Source of the DNA: Streptomyces purpureus
Lineage (GTDB): Bacteria > Actinomycetota > Actinomycetes > Streptomycetales > Streptomycetaceae
Length of the DNA: 64,000 nucleotides
Direction: 5' to 3'
Assembly (NCBI RefSeq): GCF_014648195.1
Contig: NZ_BMQQ01000001.1
Span: 173,535 to 237,534 of the forward strand
Shown here piece by piece: positions 50,788-59,777 of this stretch (positions are counted from its first letter, which is position 1; every line of letters starts with the position of its first letter). The notes beneath the pieces are model-generated. The model was not told where the DNA came from. It did no database searches and saw only the letters and a program-made list of their open reading frames with translations. Made by a program: the position numbers and the translations under genes.

Positions 50788-51620
50788 TGCGCTGTCTCCT
50801 TGAGTCGTCGCCAGGCCAGCACCGAACAGAGCGCGAAGCCGAGGGCGTTGCCGAGGCCGTGGGTGGCGGCCATCCAGGTCAGGGTGGGGTGGGGCAGTCC
50901 GGTGGCCTCGCCGAGCGCCCAGCTCAGGGCGAGCAGCATGGTCGCCACCAGCACGACGGACGAGACGGCGAGCAGGCCGCCGGTGAGCCGCCCGGCCTCC
51001 GGGGTACGGATGTCGCGCCAGGTCACCCGTGCGACGGCCCACATCCCGGCGGTCAGCACGAGCGCGCCGGCCAGTTCGGTCCAGTCGTCGACGAAGTAGC
51101 CGACGAGGACGAGGAGGGTGCCGAGCGGCACGCTGAGCGCGGCGAACCGGGCGGCGGGGCCGTCGGCGGCCCGGCAGACGAGCCCCGCCACCAGCGCGGC
51201 GGCGAAGCCGGCGAAGTGGAAGTGCGGCACGGTCAGCGCCAGGATCTCCAGGTCGAAGCCGAGCAGCTGTTGCCCCGAGCGCTCCGCGACCAGCGCCAGG
51301 GCGGCGACGGACGGTGTGACCAGGGCAGTGAGCAGCGCGGTCTCGGCCGAGGCGCGCCCGAGCGCACCGGGCCCGCGCAGCGTACGGGCCAGGTGGACCG
51401 GTGCGTACAGCGCGAGGGCCAGGGTGGCCAGCGCGTAGAGCACGGCGAGCGTGGTGGCGAGGGGGCCGCGCGGCAGCCACAGGGCGACGGCTCCCGGCAC
51501 GGCGCCGAGCGGCCAGAGCCTCCGGATGGCGCAGAGCCCGCGCACCTCCATCAGGGCGAGCCCCGCCGGGACGATCACCAGCATCCCGGTCATCACGATG
51601 AGGCCGACCAGCACGGTCAC
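50784..51620 (-). CDS. YndJ-like membrane protein
   Basis: This 278-residue integral membrane protein has about nine helices and YndJ-type motifs (V-P-H-F-H-F-A-G-F-A-A-A-L near the middle, T-W-M-A-A-T-H-G-L-G-N-A-L-G-F near the end). YndJ and DUF1990 genes occur together in Bacillus and relatives as remembered; function is unknown. GTG 51620 is chosen because a GGAGGGGGGG run precedes it closely. Two TTGAAC-type palindromes lie just upstream. Confidence 0.82.
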   Translation of the reverse strand: MTVLVGLIVMTGMLVIVPAGLALMEVRGLCAIRRLWPLGAVPGAVALWLPRGPLATTLAVLYALATLALALYAPVHLARTLRGPGALGRASAETALLTALVTPSVAALALVAERSGQQLLGFDLEILALTVPHFHFAGFAAALVAGLVCRAADGPAARFAALSVPLGTLLVLVGYFVDDWTELAGALVLTAGMWAVARVTWRDIRTPEAGRLTGGLLAVSSVVLVATMLLALSWALGEATGLPHPTLTWMAATHGLGNALGFALCSVLAWRRLKETAQ

Positions 51621-51636
51621 CGCACACCCCCCCTCC

Positions 51637-51650
51637 TTGAACGCGTTCAA
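51637..51650. promoter_or_regulatory. palindromic operator, site 1
   Basis: TTGAACGCGTTCAA is a perfect 14-bp palindrome 17 bases upstream of the YndJ-like start. It is very close to site 2. Confidence 0.7.
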
Positions 51651-51678
51651 TTCGCGTCACGGCGAGCGTAGAGGGTTT

Positions 51679-51694
51679 CTTGAACGTGTTCAAG
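51679..51694. promoter_or_regulatory. palindromic operator, site 2
   Basis: CTTGAACGTGTTCAAG is a 16-bp palindrome with one central mismatch. The centres of the two sites lie 43 bases apart, about four helical turns, in the divergent spacer between the YndJ-like and DUF6777-like genes. No matching TetR/MarR regulator gene is adjacent. Confidence 0.7.
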
Positions 51695-51784
51695 TGGCGG
51701 TTCGGGGAGCGTTCCGTTTGCGCGCTCAAGGGCGATCCGGCACAGATGGGAGGGACCACTCGGGGCGGAAGGCGGGAGATTCTG

Positions 51785-52882
51785 GTGGCCTCATCGACGC
51801 ACCGTCGGCGCACCGTGCTCGCGGCCCTGGCAGCCGCCGGAACCCTCCTGGCCGGCTGCGGCGACGGCGGCAGCGACGCCGGGACGGCCGCCGACCCCGA
51901 CGCCGTCACCCTCCAGCCCGCCACGGTCCCTGGTCCCGACCCCTTCACCGCCTCCACGGTCGGCGTCCCCGCCCCGCCGCCGAAGACACCGCCCCCGGCG
52001 ACCGGCGCCGCGCGCCCGGACGCCGCCCCCGCGATGCGGGCCGTCAGCGGCGCCACGCCCGGCATCTACGGCGGTACGCGCGCCCGGGGCAGCTGCGATA
52101 TCGAGAAGCAGGTGCGTCTGCTCGCGGGGGACACCGCCAAGGCCGGCGCGTTCGCCCGGAGCGCCGGGATCGGCGACGCCGCCGTCGCCGACTGGCTGCG
52201 CGGGCTCACCCCCGTCACCCTGCGCGTCGACACCCGCGTCACCGGCCACGGCTACCGCGACGGGGCCGCCACCTCCTATCAGGCGGTGCTCCAGGCAGGT
52301 ACGGCCGTCCTGGTCGACCAGTACGGAACGCCCCGCGTCCGGTGCGCCTGCGGCAACCCGCTGCGCAGCCCGGTCGCCGTCCCGGGCGCGGCCCAGGGGC
52401 GGCCGTGGCCCGGCTACCAGCCCGGCCAGGTCGTGGTGATCACGCCCACCCGGGCGATCGTCAACCGGCTGGTGATCGTGAACACGGCCGACAACAGCTG
52501 GATGGAGCGCAAGACCGGCACCGGGGGGGAGGCGGACACCCGACCGGCCGAGGACCCGCCGTGCGGTCCCGACGAATGCCATCTGACCGGCCCCCGCTCC
52601 CCGGCCGCCTCACCGACCCCTGACGCCCCGCGCACCCCCGAGAGCCCCCGTAGGTCCGCCAGCCCCACCGCCCCGGGCCGGTCCGCCGACGCAGACTCGT
52701 CCCCGGGGCGCACTCCGGACCGTTCCCCGGGCCGCTCGCCGGACGGTCCGGACGTCCCGCCGCAGCCGCCCGTCGAGCCGCTGCCCGAGGACCTGCTGCC
52801 CTCCGAGCCGGAGGAGCCGCCGTACGACATCCCTCAGGTCCCCGGTGAGATCCCGGAAGGACCCTCGACCTTCGAGGGCTGA
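51785..52882 (+). CDS. DUF6777-like lipoprotein
   Basis: This 365-residue protein has a Tat/Sec-like start (S-S-T-H-R-R-R-T-V-L-A-A-L) and lipobox L-L-A-G-C. A central domain R-G-S-C-D-I-E-K-Q-V-R-L-L matches the DUF6777 domain of Streptomyces, and a long Pro/Ser/Glu-rich tail follows. It should be anchored outside the membrane. GTG 51785 follows GGGAG. The twin palindromes 90-150 bases upstream may control it as well as the divergent YndJ group. Confidence 0.82.
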   Translation: MASSTHRRRTVLAALAAAGTLLAGCGDGGSDAGTAADPDAVTLQPATVPGPDPFTASTVGVPAPPPKTPPPATGAARPDAAPAMRAVSGATPGIYGGTRARGSCDIEKQVRLLAGDTAKAGAFARSAGIGDAAVADWLRGLTPVTLRVDTRVTGHGYRDGAATSYQAVLQAGTAVLVDQYGTPRVRCACGNPLRSPVAVPGAAQGRPWPGYQPGQVVVITPTRAIVNRLVIVNTADNSWMERKTGTGGEADTRPAEDPPCGPDECHLTGPRSPAASPTPDAPRTPESPRRSASPTAPGRSADADSSPGRTPDRSPGRSPDGPDVPPQPPVEPLPEDLLPSEPEEPPYDIPQVPGEIPEGPSTFEG

Positions 52883-52931
52883 CGCCGCGGCCCGTGAGGC
52901 GAAGGGGCCTGCCTCGGCCTAGCGTGGGGCC

Positions 52932-55028
52932 ATGGACGCGGGCAGAGCGGGCGCCGGGCCGGCCGGGCTGTGCCGCTGCGACACGCCTGGGGCCGCGGAC
53001 TGCTGCTTCCTCGCGCGGTACGCGGCCGAGTTCCGCATGGGCACCTTCGACTGGGACCTGGACACCGGACTGCTCGACGTGGACGCGGGCGCCCTCGCGG
53101 TCTTCGACATGGACCCCGCCGACTTCGACGGCCGTCCCACCAGCCTCGGCCCCCGCGTCACCCCCGACGAGGGCAGACGCCTGGACGCGATGGTCACGCA
53201 GGCGCTCAAGGACGGCAGCACCCACTACGGGGCGTACTTCCGGGTGCGCCGCAGGGACGGGCAGCTGCGCTGGACCCACACGCAGGGGATCATCCGGCGC
53301 GACGAGACCGGCCGCCCGCGGCGGATCATCGGCATCGTCCGGGACGCGGCCCGCGAGCTGGCCGACTCGGCCGCCCGGCTCGGGCTCGACGAGGAGCGCC
53401 GCCGCCGGACCAGCGTCGTCGAGTCGACCACGGCCGCCCTCGCCCACGCCCGTACCGTCCAGGACATCATCGACCTGCTGAACGACTCGCACGGTCTCGC
53501 CCACTTCGGCGCCACGAGCCTGGTCATGGGGCTCATGGAGTCCGGCCGGATCCATCTGGTCGCCGAGGGCCCCCAAGGGGCGTTCGTCCCGGGCACCCGC
53601 TTCACCCGGGTGGACGAGGAGTACCCGATGAGCGAGGTCGTCAGGACCCTCACGCCCCGCTTCATCGAGTCCGCCGAGGAGTTCGCCGAGTCCTATCCGG
53701 TGCTGTGGCCGCACATCAGCGGGCTCGGCATCACCGCCGCCGCCTACCTGCCGCTGATCGCCCAGGCCCGCCCCATCGGCGCGCTCGGGCTCCTCTACAG
53801 CGACAAGAACGGCTTCACCGACGACGAGCGCAACGTCCTCGTCGCCCTCGGCAGCAGCATCGCGCAGAGCCTCCAGCGCGCCATGCTCTTCGAGCAGGAG
53901 CACGACCTCGCCGAAGGGCTCCAGCAGGCGATGCTGCCGCGCCGCATCCCCGACGTGCCCGGCGCCCACATCGCCGTCCGCTACCGCTCGGCCCGGCTCG
54001 GCCAGGACATCGGCGGCGACTGGTACGACATCATCCCGCTCCCCGGCGGCCGGGTCGGCGCGGTCATCGGCGACGTCCAGGGCCATGACACCCATGCCGC
54101 CGCCGTCATGGGACAGCTGAGGATCGTGCTGCGGGCCTACGCGGCCGAGGGGCACACCCCGGCCACCGTCATGGCCCGCGCCTCCGTCTTCCTCCACGAA
54201 CTGGACACCGACCGCTTCGCCACCTGCACCTACGTCGAGGCGGACCCCACGACCGGGGTGGTGCAGGCCGTCCGGGCCGGCCATGTGGAGCCGCTGCTCC
54301 AGGACACCGACGGCAGCTGCCGCCGGCTGCCCGTCGAGGGCGGGCTGCCGCTCGGGCTCTCCGCCGAGTTCGGGCGGCTCGACTACCCCGTCACCACACG
54401 CGAGATGGATCCCGGCCAGACGCTGCTGCTCTACACCGACGGACTGGTCGAACGGCCCGGCGTCGACCTCGACGAGGGGGCCATGTGGCTCTCCGCGCTG
54501 GTCCGGCGCGGCCCGCGCGACCTCCAGGAGCTCGCCGACCATCTGTGCGAGGAGGTCGACGACCGGGGCGGCGACGACGACGTGGCCATCCTGCTGCTGC
54601 GCCGCAAGGGCGCCTACTTCCCGCAGACCGGCGGACGGCTCCAGCAGCACGTCGCCCAGAACGACCCGGAGGCGCTGAGCTCGGCGCGCCACATGGTCCG
54701 GGCGGCCGTACGGGCCTGGGGCGCCAGGGAACGCGCCGACGAGATCGAGCTCGTCGCCGACGAGCTGATCACCAACGCGCTGATGCACACCGACGGCGGG
54801 GCGATCGTCACCCTGCGGATGCTCGCCGGGCCCGAGCGGCGGCTGCGCGTCGAGGTCGAGGACCGCTCGAGCGCGCTGCCACGCCGCCGTGAGGCGGGCG
54901 ATTCCGGGGTCTCCGGGCGGGGGCTGTTGCTGGTCGACCGGCTGGCCGATGTATGGGGCGTGGACTCGCGCGGCAGCGGCAAATGCGTGTGGTGTGAGTT
55001 CATGGTCCCGAATCAATCTGTTAACTGA
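52932..55028 (+). CDS. PAS-GAF-SpoIIE-HATPase serine phosphatase
   Basis: This 698-residue soluble regulator has PAS (about 30-150), GAF (about 165-320), SpoIIE/PP2C (about 335-545, with G-G-D-W-Y-D-I-I-P-L, G-D-V-Q-G-H-D, L-L-L-Y-T-D-G-L-V-E and D-D-V-A-I-L) and C-terminal HATPase_c (E-L-I-T-N-A-L-M-H). It could both dephosphorylate and phosphorylate STAS-type partners. The N-terminal Cys cluster (Cys14, 16, 24, 25) is unusual and may bind metal or sense redox. It is followed after 83 bases by the acyltransferase gene. Confidence 0.9.
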   Translation: MDAGRAGAGPAGLCRCDTPGAADCCFLARYAAEFRMGTFDWDLDTGLLDVDAGALAVFDMDPADFDGRPTSLGPRVTPDEGRRLDAMVTQALKDGSTHYGAYFRVRRRDGQLRWTHTQGIIRRDETGRPRRIIGIVRDAARELADSAARLGLDEERRRRTSVVESTTAALAHARTVQDIIDLLNDSHGLAHFGATSLVMGLMESGRIHLVAEGPQGAFVPGTRFTRVDEEYPMSEVVRTLTPRFIESAEEFAESYPVLWPHISGLGITAAAYLPLIAQARPIGALGLLYSDKNGFTDDERNVLVALGSSIAQSLQRAMLFEQEHDLAEGLQQAMLPRRIPDVPGAHIAVRYRSARLGQDIGGDWYDIIPLPGGRVGAVIGDVQGHDTHAAAVMGQLRIVLRAYAAEGHTPATVMARASVFLHELDTDRFATCTYVEADPTTGVVQAVRAGHVEPLLQDTDGSCRRLPVEGGLPLGLSAEFGRLDYPVTTREMDPGQTLLLYTDGLVERPGVDLDEGAMWLSALVRRGPRDLQELADHLCEEVDDRGGDDDVAILLLRRKGAYFPQTGGRLQQHVAQNDPEALSSARHMVRAAVRAWGARERADEIELVADELITNALMHTDGGAIVTLRMLAGPERRLRVEVEDRSSALPRRREAGDSGVSGRGLLLVDRLADVWGVDSRGSGKCVWCEFMVPNQSVN

Positions 55029-55111
55029 GCGTAAATGGACCATGCTTGACCGTAACCGACCGGAACCGATTGACTGCGGTCCCCCAGCGCTCTCCAGAAC
55101 ATGAGGAACCC

Positions 55112-56500
55112 TTGAGCAGCGAGCTTCTCGCACCGCTTGACCTGGCATTCTGGCACCTCGAATCCGCCGACCACCCGATGCATCTGGGCGCCCTCGTCCA
55201 CTTCGCCCCCGCCCCGGCGGACGCGGCGGCCCCGCCCGTGGACCTTCTGGAGCTGCTCGCCACCCGGGCGGCGGCGATCCCCCGGCTGCGGATGCGCGTC
55301 CGGGACGTCCTGCTGCCGGTCGGCGGCGCCGCCTGGTTCCCCGACCCGGACTTCGACGTCCACCGCCACGTCCGGGAACTGCGGCTGCCCGGCGGCGACT
55401 TCGACGCCGAGACCGCTCGGGTCGCCGGAGAGCTGATGGAACAGCCGCTCGAACGAGGGCGGCCGCCCTGGGAGATGTACCTCCTCACCGGCCCCGACGA
55501 CGGCTCCTTCGCCGTCCTCGTCAAACTCCACCACGCCCTCGCCGACGGGATGCGCGCCGTCGCCATCGGCGCCGGGATCTTCGACGAGATCGCCGCCGCC
55601 CGTACCCCTCCCGCCCGCCCCCGGCGCCCCCGCACCCGCCCCGCACCGCCCGCCCTGCCCGGCGCCCGCGGGCTGATGGACCTCGCCCGGGCCCGGCTCG
55701 AGGAGCTCGGCCGGGCCGTCGGGGTCGGCGCGTCCGTGGTCCTCGCCAGCCGCCTCGACCAGCGGGGCGCCACCGCGCTCGCCGCGCACTCCAGCGGTAC
55801 GCGCACGGTCGCCACCGTCACCGTCGACCTGGAGCGCGTCCGGGACGTCCGCCGCGTCGCCGGAGGCACCGCCAACGACGTCCTCCTCGCCACCGTCGCC
55901 GGCGGACTGCGCCGCTGGCTGGCCGAGCGCGGCGAGAGTCCGCCGGCCGCCGACCCGCGCGCCCTGGTCCCCGTCTCCCGCCGCCGGCCCGGCGCACCGC
56001 CCGGCTCCGGCAACCGCTTCTCGGCCTACCTGCTCGACCTGCCGCTTTCCACGGCCGACCCGGCGGCCCGCCTGCGGGCCGTCCGCACCGCCATGGACCG
56101 CAACAAGGCCGCCGGGCCGCTGCGCGGAGCCGGGGCGCTCGCCGTGCTCGCCGACCAGCTGCCGCCGCTCGCCCACCGGTTCGGCGCCCCCCTGGCGGGC
56201 GGCGCGGCCCGGATGCTCTTCGACCTGCTGGTCACCAACGTGCCGCTGCCCCGCTCGGCCCTCTCCCTCGGCGGCAGGCCGCTGCGCGCCCTCTTCCCGA
56301 TGGCGCCGCTGGCCCGCGGCCAGTCCCTGGCCGTCGCCATGTCACCGTACGGCGGCGACGTGCACATCGGACTGGTCGCCGACGGCGCGGCCGTGCCCGA
56401 CCTGGACCTCCTCGCCGCGGCGCTCGCCGAGGAGCTGGACACCCTCGTCCGGGCGACCGGCTCGACCGGCGCTGAGGGGACGGTGGACAAGGGCCGGTGA
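55112..56500 (+). CDS. WS/DGAT wax-ester/triacylglycerol synthase
   Basis: This 462-residue enzyme of the wax ester synthase/diacylglycerol acyltransferase family has the catalytic motif H-H-A-L-A-D-G near residue 140 and N-terminal L-D-L-A-F-W-H-L-E-S-A-D-H-P-M-H-L-G. It transfers acyl groups from acyl-CoA to alcohols or diacylglycerol for storage lipid. TTG 55112 is preferred because GAGGAACCC precedes it; the in-frame start at 55046 lies before the conserved region. Confidence 0.88.
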   Translation: MSSELLAPLDLAFWHLESADHPMHLGALVHFAPAPADAAAPPVDLLELLATRAAAIPRLRMRVRDVLLPVGGAAWFPDPDFDVHRHVRELRLPGGDFDAETARVAGELMEQPLERGRPPWEMYLLTGPDDGSFAVLVKLHHALADGMRAVAIGAGIFDEIAAARTPPARPRRPRTRPAPPALPGARGLMDLARARLEELGRAVGVGASVVLASRLDQRGATALAAHSSGTRTVATVTVDLERVRDVRRVAGGTANDVLLATVAGGLRRWLAERGESPPAADPRALVPVSRRRPGAPPGSGNRFSAYLLDLPLSTADPAARLRAVRTAMDRNKAAGPLRGAGALAVLADQLPPLAHRFGAPLAGGAARMLFDLLVTNVPLPRSALSLGGRPLRALFPMAPLARGQSLAVAMSPYGGDVHIGLVADGAAVPDLDLLAAALAEELDTLVRATGSTGAEGTVDKGR

Positions 56501-56551
56501 ACGGAGGCCGGTGAACGCGCGGCCGCCGCGCGGCTGCGGCAGGGTGGAGGC

Positions 56552-57436
56552 ATGCCCGAACTGCCGGAAGTCGAAGCGCTGCGGGAGTTCCTGGCCGAGC
56601 ATCTGGTCGGCAAGGAGATCGCCCGCGTCCTGCCCGTCGCGATCAGCGTGCTCAAGACGTACGACCCGCCGCTCTCCGCGATCGAGGGCCGCACGGTCAC
56701 CGGCGTGGCGCGGTACGGGAAGTGGCTGGCCATCACGGCGGGCGGCGGGCCGGAGGCCGAGGGCCCGCCGCTGCATCTCGTCGTCCATCTCGCCCGCGCG
56801 GGCTGGCTCCAGTGGAAGGACGTCCTGCCGTCGGGGCCGCCGCGCCCCGGCAAGGGCCCCCTCGCCCTGCGGACGGCCCTCACCGGCGGCGACGGCTTCG
56901 ACCTGACCGAGGCGGGCACCACCAAACGGCTCGCCGTCCATCTCGTCCACGACCCCGCCGAGGTCCCCGCCATCGCCGGTCTCGGCCCCGACCCGCTCGC
57001 CGCCGGCTTCGACCGGGACGCCTTCGCCGCGCTGCTGACCGGCGAACGGCGCCAGCTCAAGGGCGCGTTGCGCGACCAGAGCCTGATCGCGGGTATCGGC
57101 AACGCCTACAGCGACGAGATCCTGCACGCCGCCCGGATGTCGCCCTTCAAGCCCGTGCAGAACCTCGACGAGGACGAGATCACGGCGCTGTACGAGGCCC
57201 TGCGCGCCACCCTGCGCGAGGCGGTGGAACGCTCGCACGGCCTGGCGGCCGGCCGCCTCAAGGCGGAGAAGAAGAGCGGCCTGCGGGTCCACGGCCGCAC
57301 CGGCGAACCCTGCCCGGTCTGCGGCGACACCATCCGGGAGGTGTCCTTCAGCGACTCCTCGCTCCAGTACTGCCCCACCTGCCAGACGGGCGGCAAACCG
57401 CTGGCCGACCGCCGCCTCTCGCGCCTGCTGAAGTAG
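56552..57436 (+). CDS. Fpg/Nei-family DNA glycosylase
   Basis: This 294-residue base-excision enzyme begins M-P-E-L-P-E-V-E-A-L with the Pro2/Glu3 active site. It has the helix-two-turn-helix (R-D-Q-S-L-I-A-G-I-G-N-A-Y-S-D-E-I) and a C-terminal zinc finger C-P-V-C-G and Y-C-P-T-C-Q. It removes oxidised bases and nicks DNA. Assignment to Fpg or Nei branches cannot be made safely. Confidence 0.9.
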   Translation: MPELPEVEALREFLAEHLVGKEIARVLPVAISVLKTYDPPLSAIEGRTVTGVARYGKWLAITAGGGPEAEGPPLHLVVHLARAGWLQWKDVLPSGPPRPGKGPLALRTALTGGDGFDLTEAGTTKRLAVHLVHDPAEVPAIAGLGPDPLAAGFDRDAFAALLTGERRQLKGALRDQSLIAGIGNAYSDEILHAARMSPFKPVQNLDEDEITALYEALRATLREAVERSHGLAAGRLKAEKKSGLRVHGRTGEPCPVCGDTIREVSFSDSSLQYCPTCQTGGKPLADRRLSRLLK

Positions 57437-57451
57437 CCCCCGGGGCCCCGC

Positions 57452-58066
57452 TCACGGGGTGAGCGACACCAGAGCCCCGCCGCCCCGTTCACGGACCACC
57501 AGGCGGTCGATCTCCCCGGCCGGCAGCGCGGTCGCGCCCTCCACCACCGGCGAGTCCTGGCCGCGCGCCGGAACCCACCAGCTCATGACGGGATGCTCCC
57601 GCCCGTCGCGGCCCACCACCACCAGATCGCACACGCGCGGCCCGTCGACACCCGAGACCCGCATGGCCACATCCGTGCCCCAGGGACGCTCGCTCCAGGA
57701 GGCCGCCACCGCGACGCCCGTGACCGGGTCGGTCACCGACGCCCGGGACGCGGCCGTCGGGGCGTCCCCCTCGCGCAGCGCGAGACCGGCCGCAGGCATC
57801 GCGAGGATCAGCGCCGCCGCCACCGCGACCAGCCGTGCCCGTGACCGCGGCCGCGGCCGCGCCCGCCGGGTGAGAGGCGGCGGCGCGAGCGGCCGCACCG
57901 GCTCCCTCAGCTCCGCGAGACACCGCTCCAGCCGGGCGAACTCCGTCAGCCACCGCGCACAGCGCGGACAGCCCTCCAGATGCTCCTCGCAGCGGAACGC
58001 GTCGCCGGGCTCCAGCACCCCCAGCGCATACGCCGCCACATCCCGGTGTCGTTCCCGCAGGCTCAT
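57452..58066 (-). CDS. zf-HC2 anti-sigma factor
   Basis: This 204-residue protein has the zinc-binding anti-sigma motif H-x3-C-x2-C (E-E-H-L-E-G-C-P-R-C-A-R-W-L) near residue 30, one membrane helix (L-V-A-V-A-A-A-L-I-L-A-M) and an extracytoplasmic domain with W-W-V-P-A-R-G. Such proteins hold an ECF sigma factor and release it on a signal. No sigma gene is adjacent, so the partner is elsewhere. ATG 58066 is chosen; an upstream M-R-E-E-R-E-T start is less likely. Confidence 0.85.
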   Translation of the reverse strand: MSLRERHRDVAAYALGVLEPGDAFRCEEHLEGCPRCARWLTEFARLERCLAELREPVRPLAPPPLTRRARPRPRSRARLVAVAAALILAMPAAGLALREGDAPTAASRASVTDPVTGVAVAASWSERPWGTDVAMRVSGVDGPRVCDLVVVGRDGREHPVMSWWVPARGQDSPVVEGATALPAGEIDRLVVRERGGGALVSLTP

Positions 58067-58144
58067 CGTCTCCCTTTCCTCCCGCACTCACATACGCACG
58101 CCACCCCCGGCGTACTCAACGCGCCTGCGCCTACACTCCGCAGC

Positions 58145-58894
58145 ATGCTGCGCGTACTGGCCGTCGACGACGAAGAGCCGGCCCTCGGGGAACTGCTCTA
58201 CCTCCTGCGCTCCGACCCCCGGGTGCGCAGTGCGGAAGGAGCCACCGACGCCACCGAGGCGCTGCGCCGCATCGGCCGCGCCCTCGACGCCGGGCCCGAC
58301 GGCGACGACGCCATCGACGTCGTCTTCCTCGACATCCACATGGCCGGACTCACCGGCCTCGACGTCGCCAAGCTCCTCGCCGGGTTCGCCCGTCCGCCCG
58401 CGATCGTCTTCGTCACCGCCCACGAGGGCTTCGCCGTCCAGGCGTTCGACCTCAAGGCCGTCGACTACGTCCTCAAACCCGTCCGCCGCGAACGTCTCGC
58501 CGAAGCCGTCCGCCGCGCCGGCGACCAGGTCCTCGCCACTCACGCCCCGCCCAGCACCACCGCCGACCAGATCCCCGTCGAACTCGGCGGCGTGACCCGT
58601 TTCGTCCCGATAGGCGACATCGCCTACGTCGAGGCGCAGGGCGACTACGCCCGCCTCCACACCGACGAAGGCAGCCACCTGGTCCGTATCCCGCTCTCCA
58701 CCCTGGAGGAGCGGTGGGCGGCGCGCGGCTTCGTCCGGATCCACCGCAGCCACCTCGTCGCCCTCGGCCGTATCGACGAACTGCGCCTGGACGGCGGCGC
58801 GACGACCGTACGGGTCGGCCGGGCCGAGCTCGCCGTCAGCCGCCGCCACGCCCGTCAGCTGCGGGAACTGCTCATGCGCCACGCCCGCGGCTGA
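58145..58894 (+). CDS. LytTR-type response regulator
   Basis: This 249-residue regulator has a receiver domain with phospho-acceptor Asp63 in V-V-F-L-D-I-H-M-A-G and the Lys of L-K-P-V-R. A LytTR DNA-binding domain (about 140-245) has Y-V-E-A-Q-G-D-Y-A-R-L and F-V-R-I-H-R-S-H-L-V-A-L. It is the first gene of a five-gene run ending with its likely LytS-type kinase at 61522, with a symporter between. It is divergent from the anti-sigma gene. Confidence 0.9.
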   Translation: MLRVLAVDDEEPALGELLYLLRSDPRVRSAEGATDATEALRRIGRALDAGPDGDDAIDVVFLDIHMAGLTGLDVAKLLAGFARPPAIVFVTAHEGFAVQAFDLKAVDYVLKPVRRERLAEAVRRAGDQVLATHAPPSTTADQIPVELGGVTRFVPIGDIAYVEAQGDYARLHTDEGSHLVRIPLSTLEERWAARGFVRIHRSHLVALGRIDELRLDGGATTVRVGRAELAVSRRHARQLRELLMRHARG

Positions 58895-59021
58895 CCGTTC
58901 GCCGCACCCGGCGCGCCGCTCACCGACGGCGGGCGGCGTTCGCCCGGCCGCCGCCCACGCCCTGCCTACCCTTGATCCAGAAACCAGGCGTCCGCCGCAC
59001 CGGGAAAGGGGGCCGTGACCG

Positions 59022-59339
59022 ATGCCGGAGACCGACCCGCCGCTGCACGCGCTCCTCGCCGAACTCGGCGCGCTCAGCGCCCTGCCCGGCCTCGCGCCGA
59101 GGGCACCGGCGGAGCTGGAACCCGTCCTCGCCCGGGTCCGCAGCGCGGCCGGCCACTGGGCCGACGTCCTGGACGAGCTCCGCGAGTCCGCGCAGGGCCT
59201 GGCGGGACCGGGCACCGCCGCCGCCCTGGAGCTGGCCTTCCGCCGTGCCGAGGAGTCCTACGTCGAGCTGGAGATCGCCCTCGGCGCCGCCACCCCGGCC
59301 TCCGCCGCCCCACCCCGCCACAGGGCCTACCCCGCGTAA
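59022..59339 (+). CDS. small helical protein of unknown function
   Basis: This 105-residue, mostly helical protein has alternating Leu and Glu/Arg residues (L-D-E-L-R-E-S-A-Q-G-L-A) and no signal or membrane helix. The family is unrecognised. It lies between the LytTR regulator and the DUF485-like gene on the same strand, with gaps of 127 and 24 bases, so it is probably co-transcribed. Confidence 0.65.
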   Translation: MPETDPPLHALLAELGALSALPGLAPRAPAELEPVLARVRSAAGHWADVLDELRESAQGLAGPGTAAALELAFRRAEESYVELEIALGAATPASAAPPRHRAYPA

Positions 59340-59363
59340 CGCCTTCTGCGTAGACTCCGGGCG

Positions 59364-59777
59364 ATGTCAGCAGAGCACGACCCGATGTCCGCCGGTCACG
59401 GCCCCGCGCGCCGCCCCCGGCGCGAGACCGTCACCGGAGTGCCGCGCTCCGCCCGCCGGCCGCCCGGCCACCCGCCGGCCCGCTTTGAGATCAGCGAGCA
59501 GACCACCCTCGGGCACACCTACGTCCGGTCCCTGATGCGCAGCCAGCTGCGCGCCGCGCTCACCGCACTCGGCGCCCTCGCCCTGCTGGTCGGCTCCCTG
59601 CCGCTGCTCTTCGCGCTGCCCGCCGCCGTGGACGGCGCCGCGCTCGCCCCCGCCCCCTTCGTCTGGGCCGCACTCGGCGCGGGCGTCTACCCCGTCATGT
59701 GGGTGACCGCCCGCTGGTACGTACGCCGGGCCGAGCGCAACGAACGCGACTTCACCGGCCTTGTGGAAGGCCGGTGA
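59364..59777 (+). CDS. DUF485-like membrane protein, symporter partner
   Basis: This 137-residue protein has a long basic N-terminal stretch and two membrane helices (L-T-A-L-G-A-L-A-L-L-V-G-S-L-P-L and the W-A-A-L-G-A-G-V-Y-P-V region). This arrangement fits DUF485 (YjcH-like) proteins that pair with sodium/acetate symporters. Its stop overlaps the symporter GTG (GTGA). Confidence 0.75.
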   Translation: MSAEHDPMSAGHGPARRPRRETVTGVPRSARRPPGHPPARFEISEQTTLGHTYVRSLMRSQLRAALTALGALALLVGSLPLLFALPAAVDGAALAPAPFVWAALGAGVYPVMWVTARWYVRRAERNERDFTGLVEGR

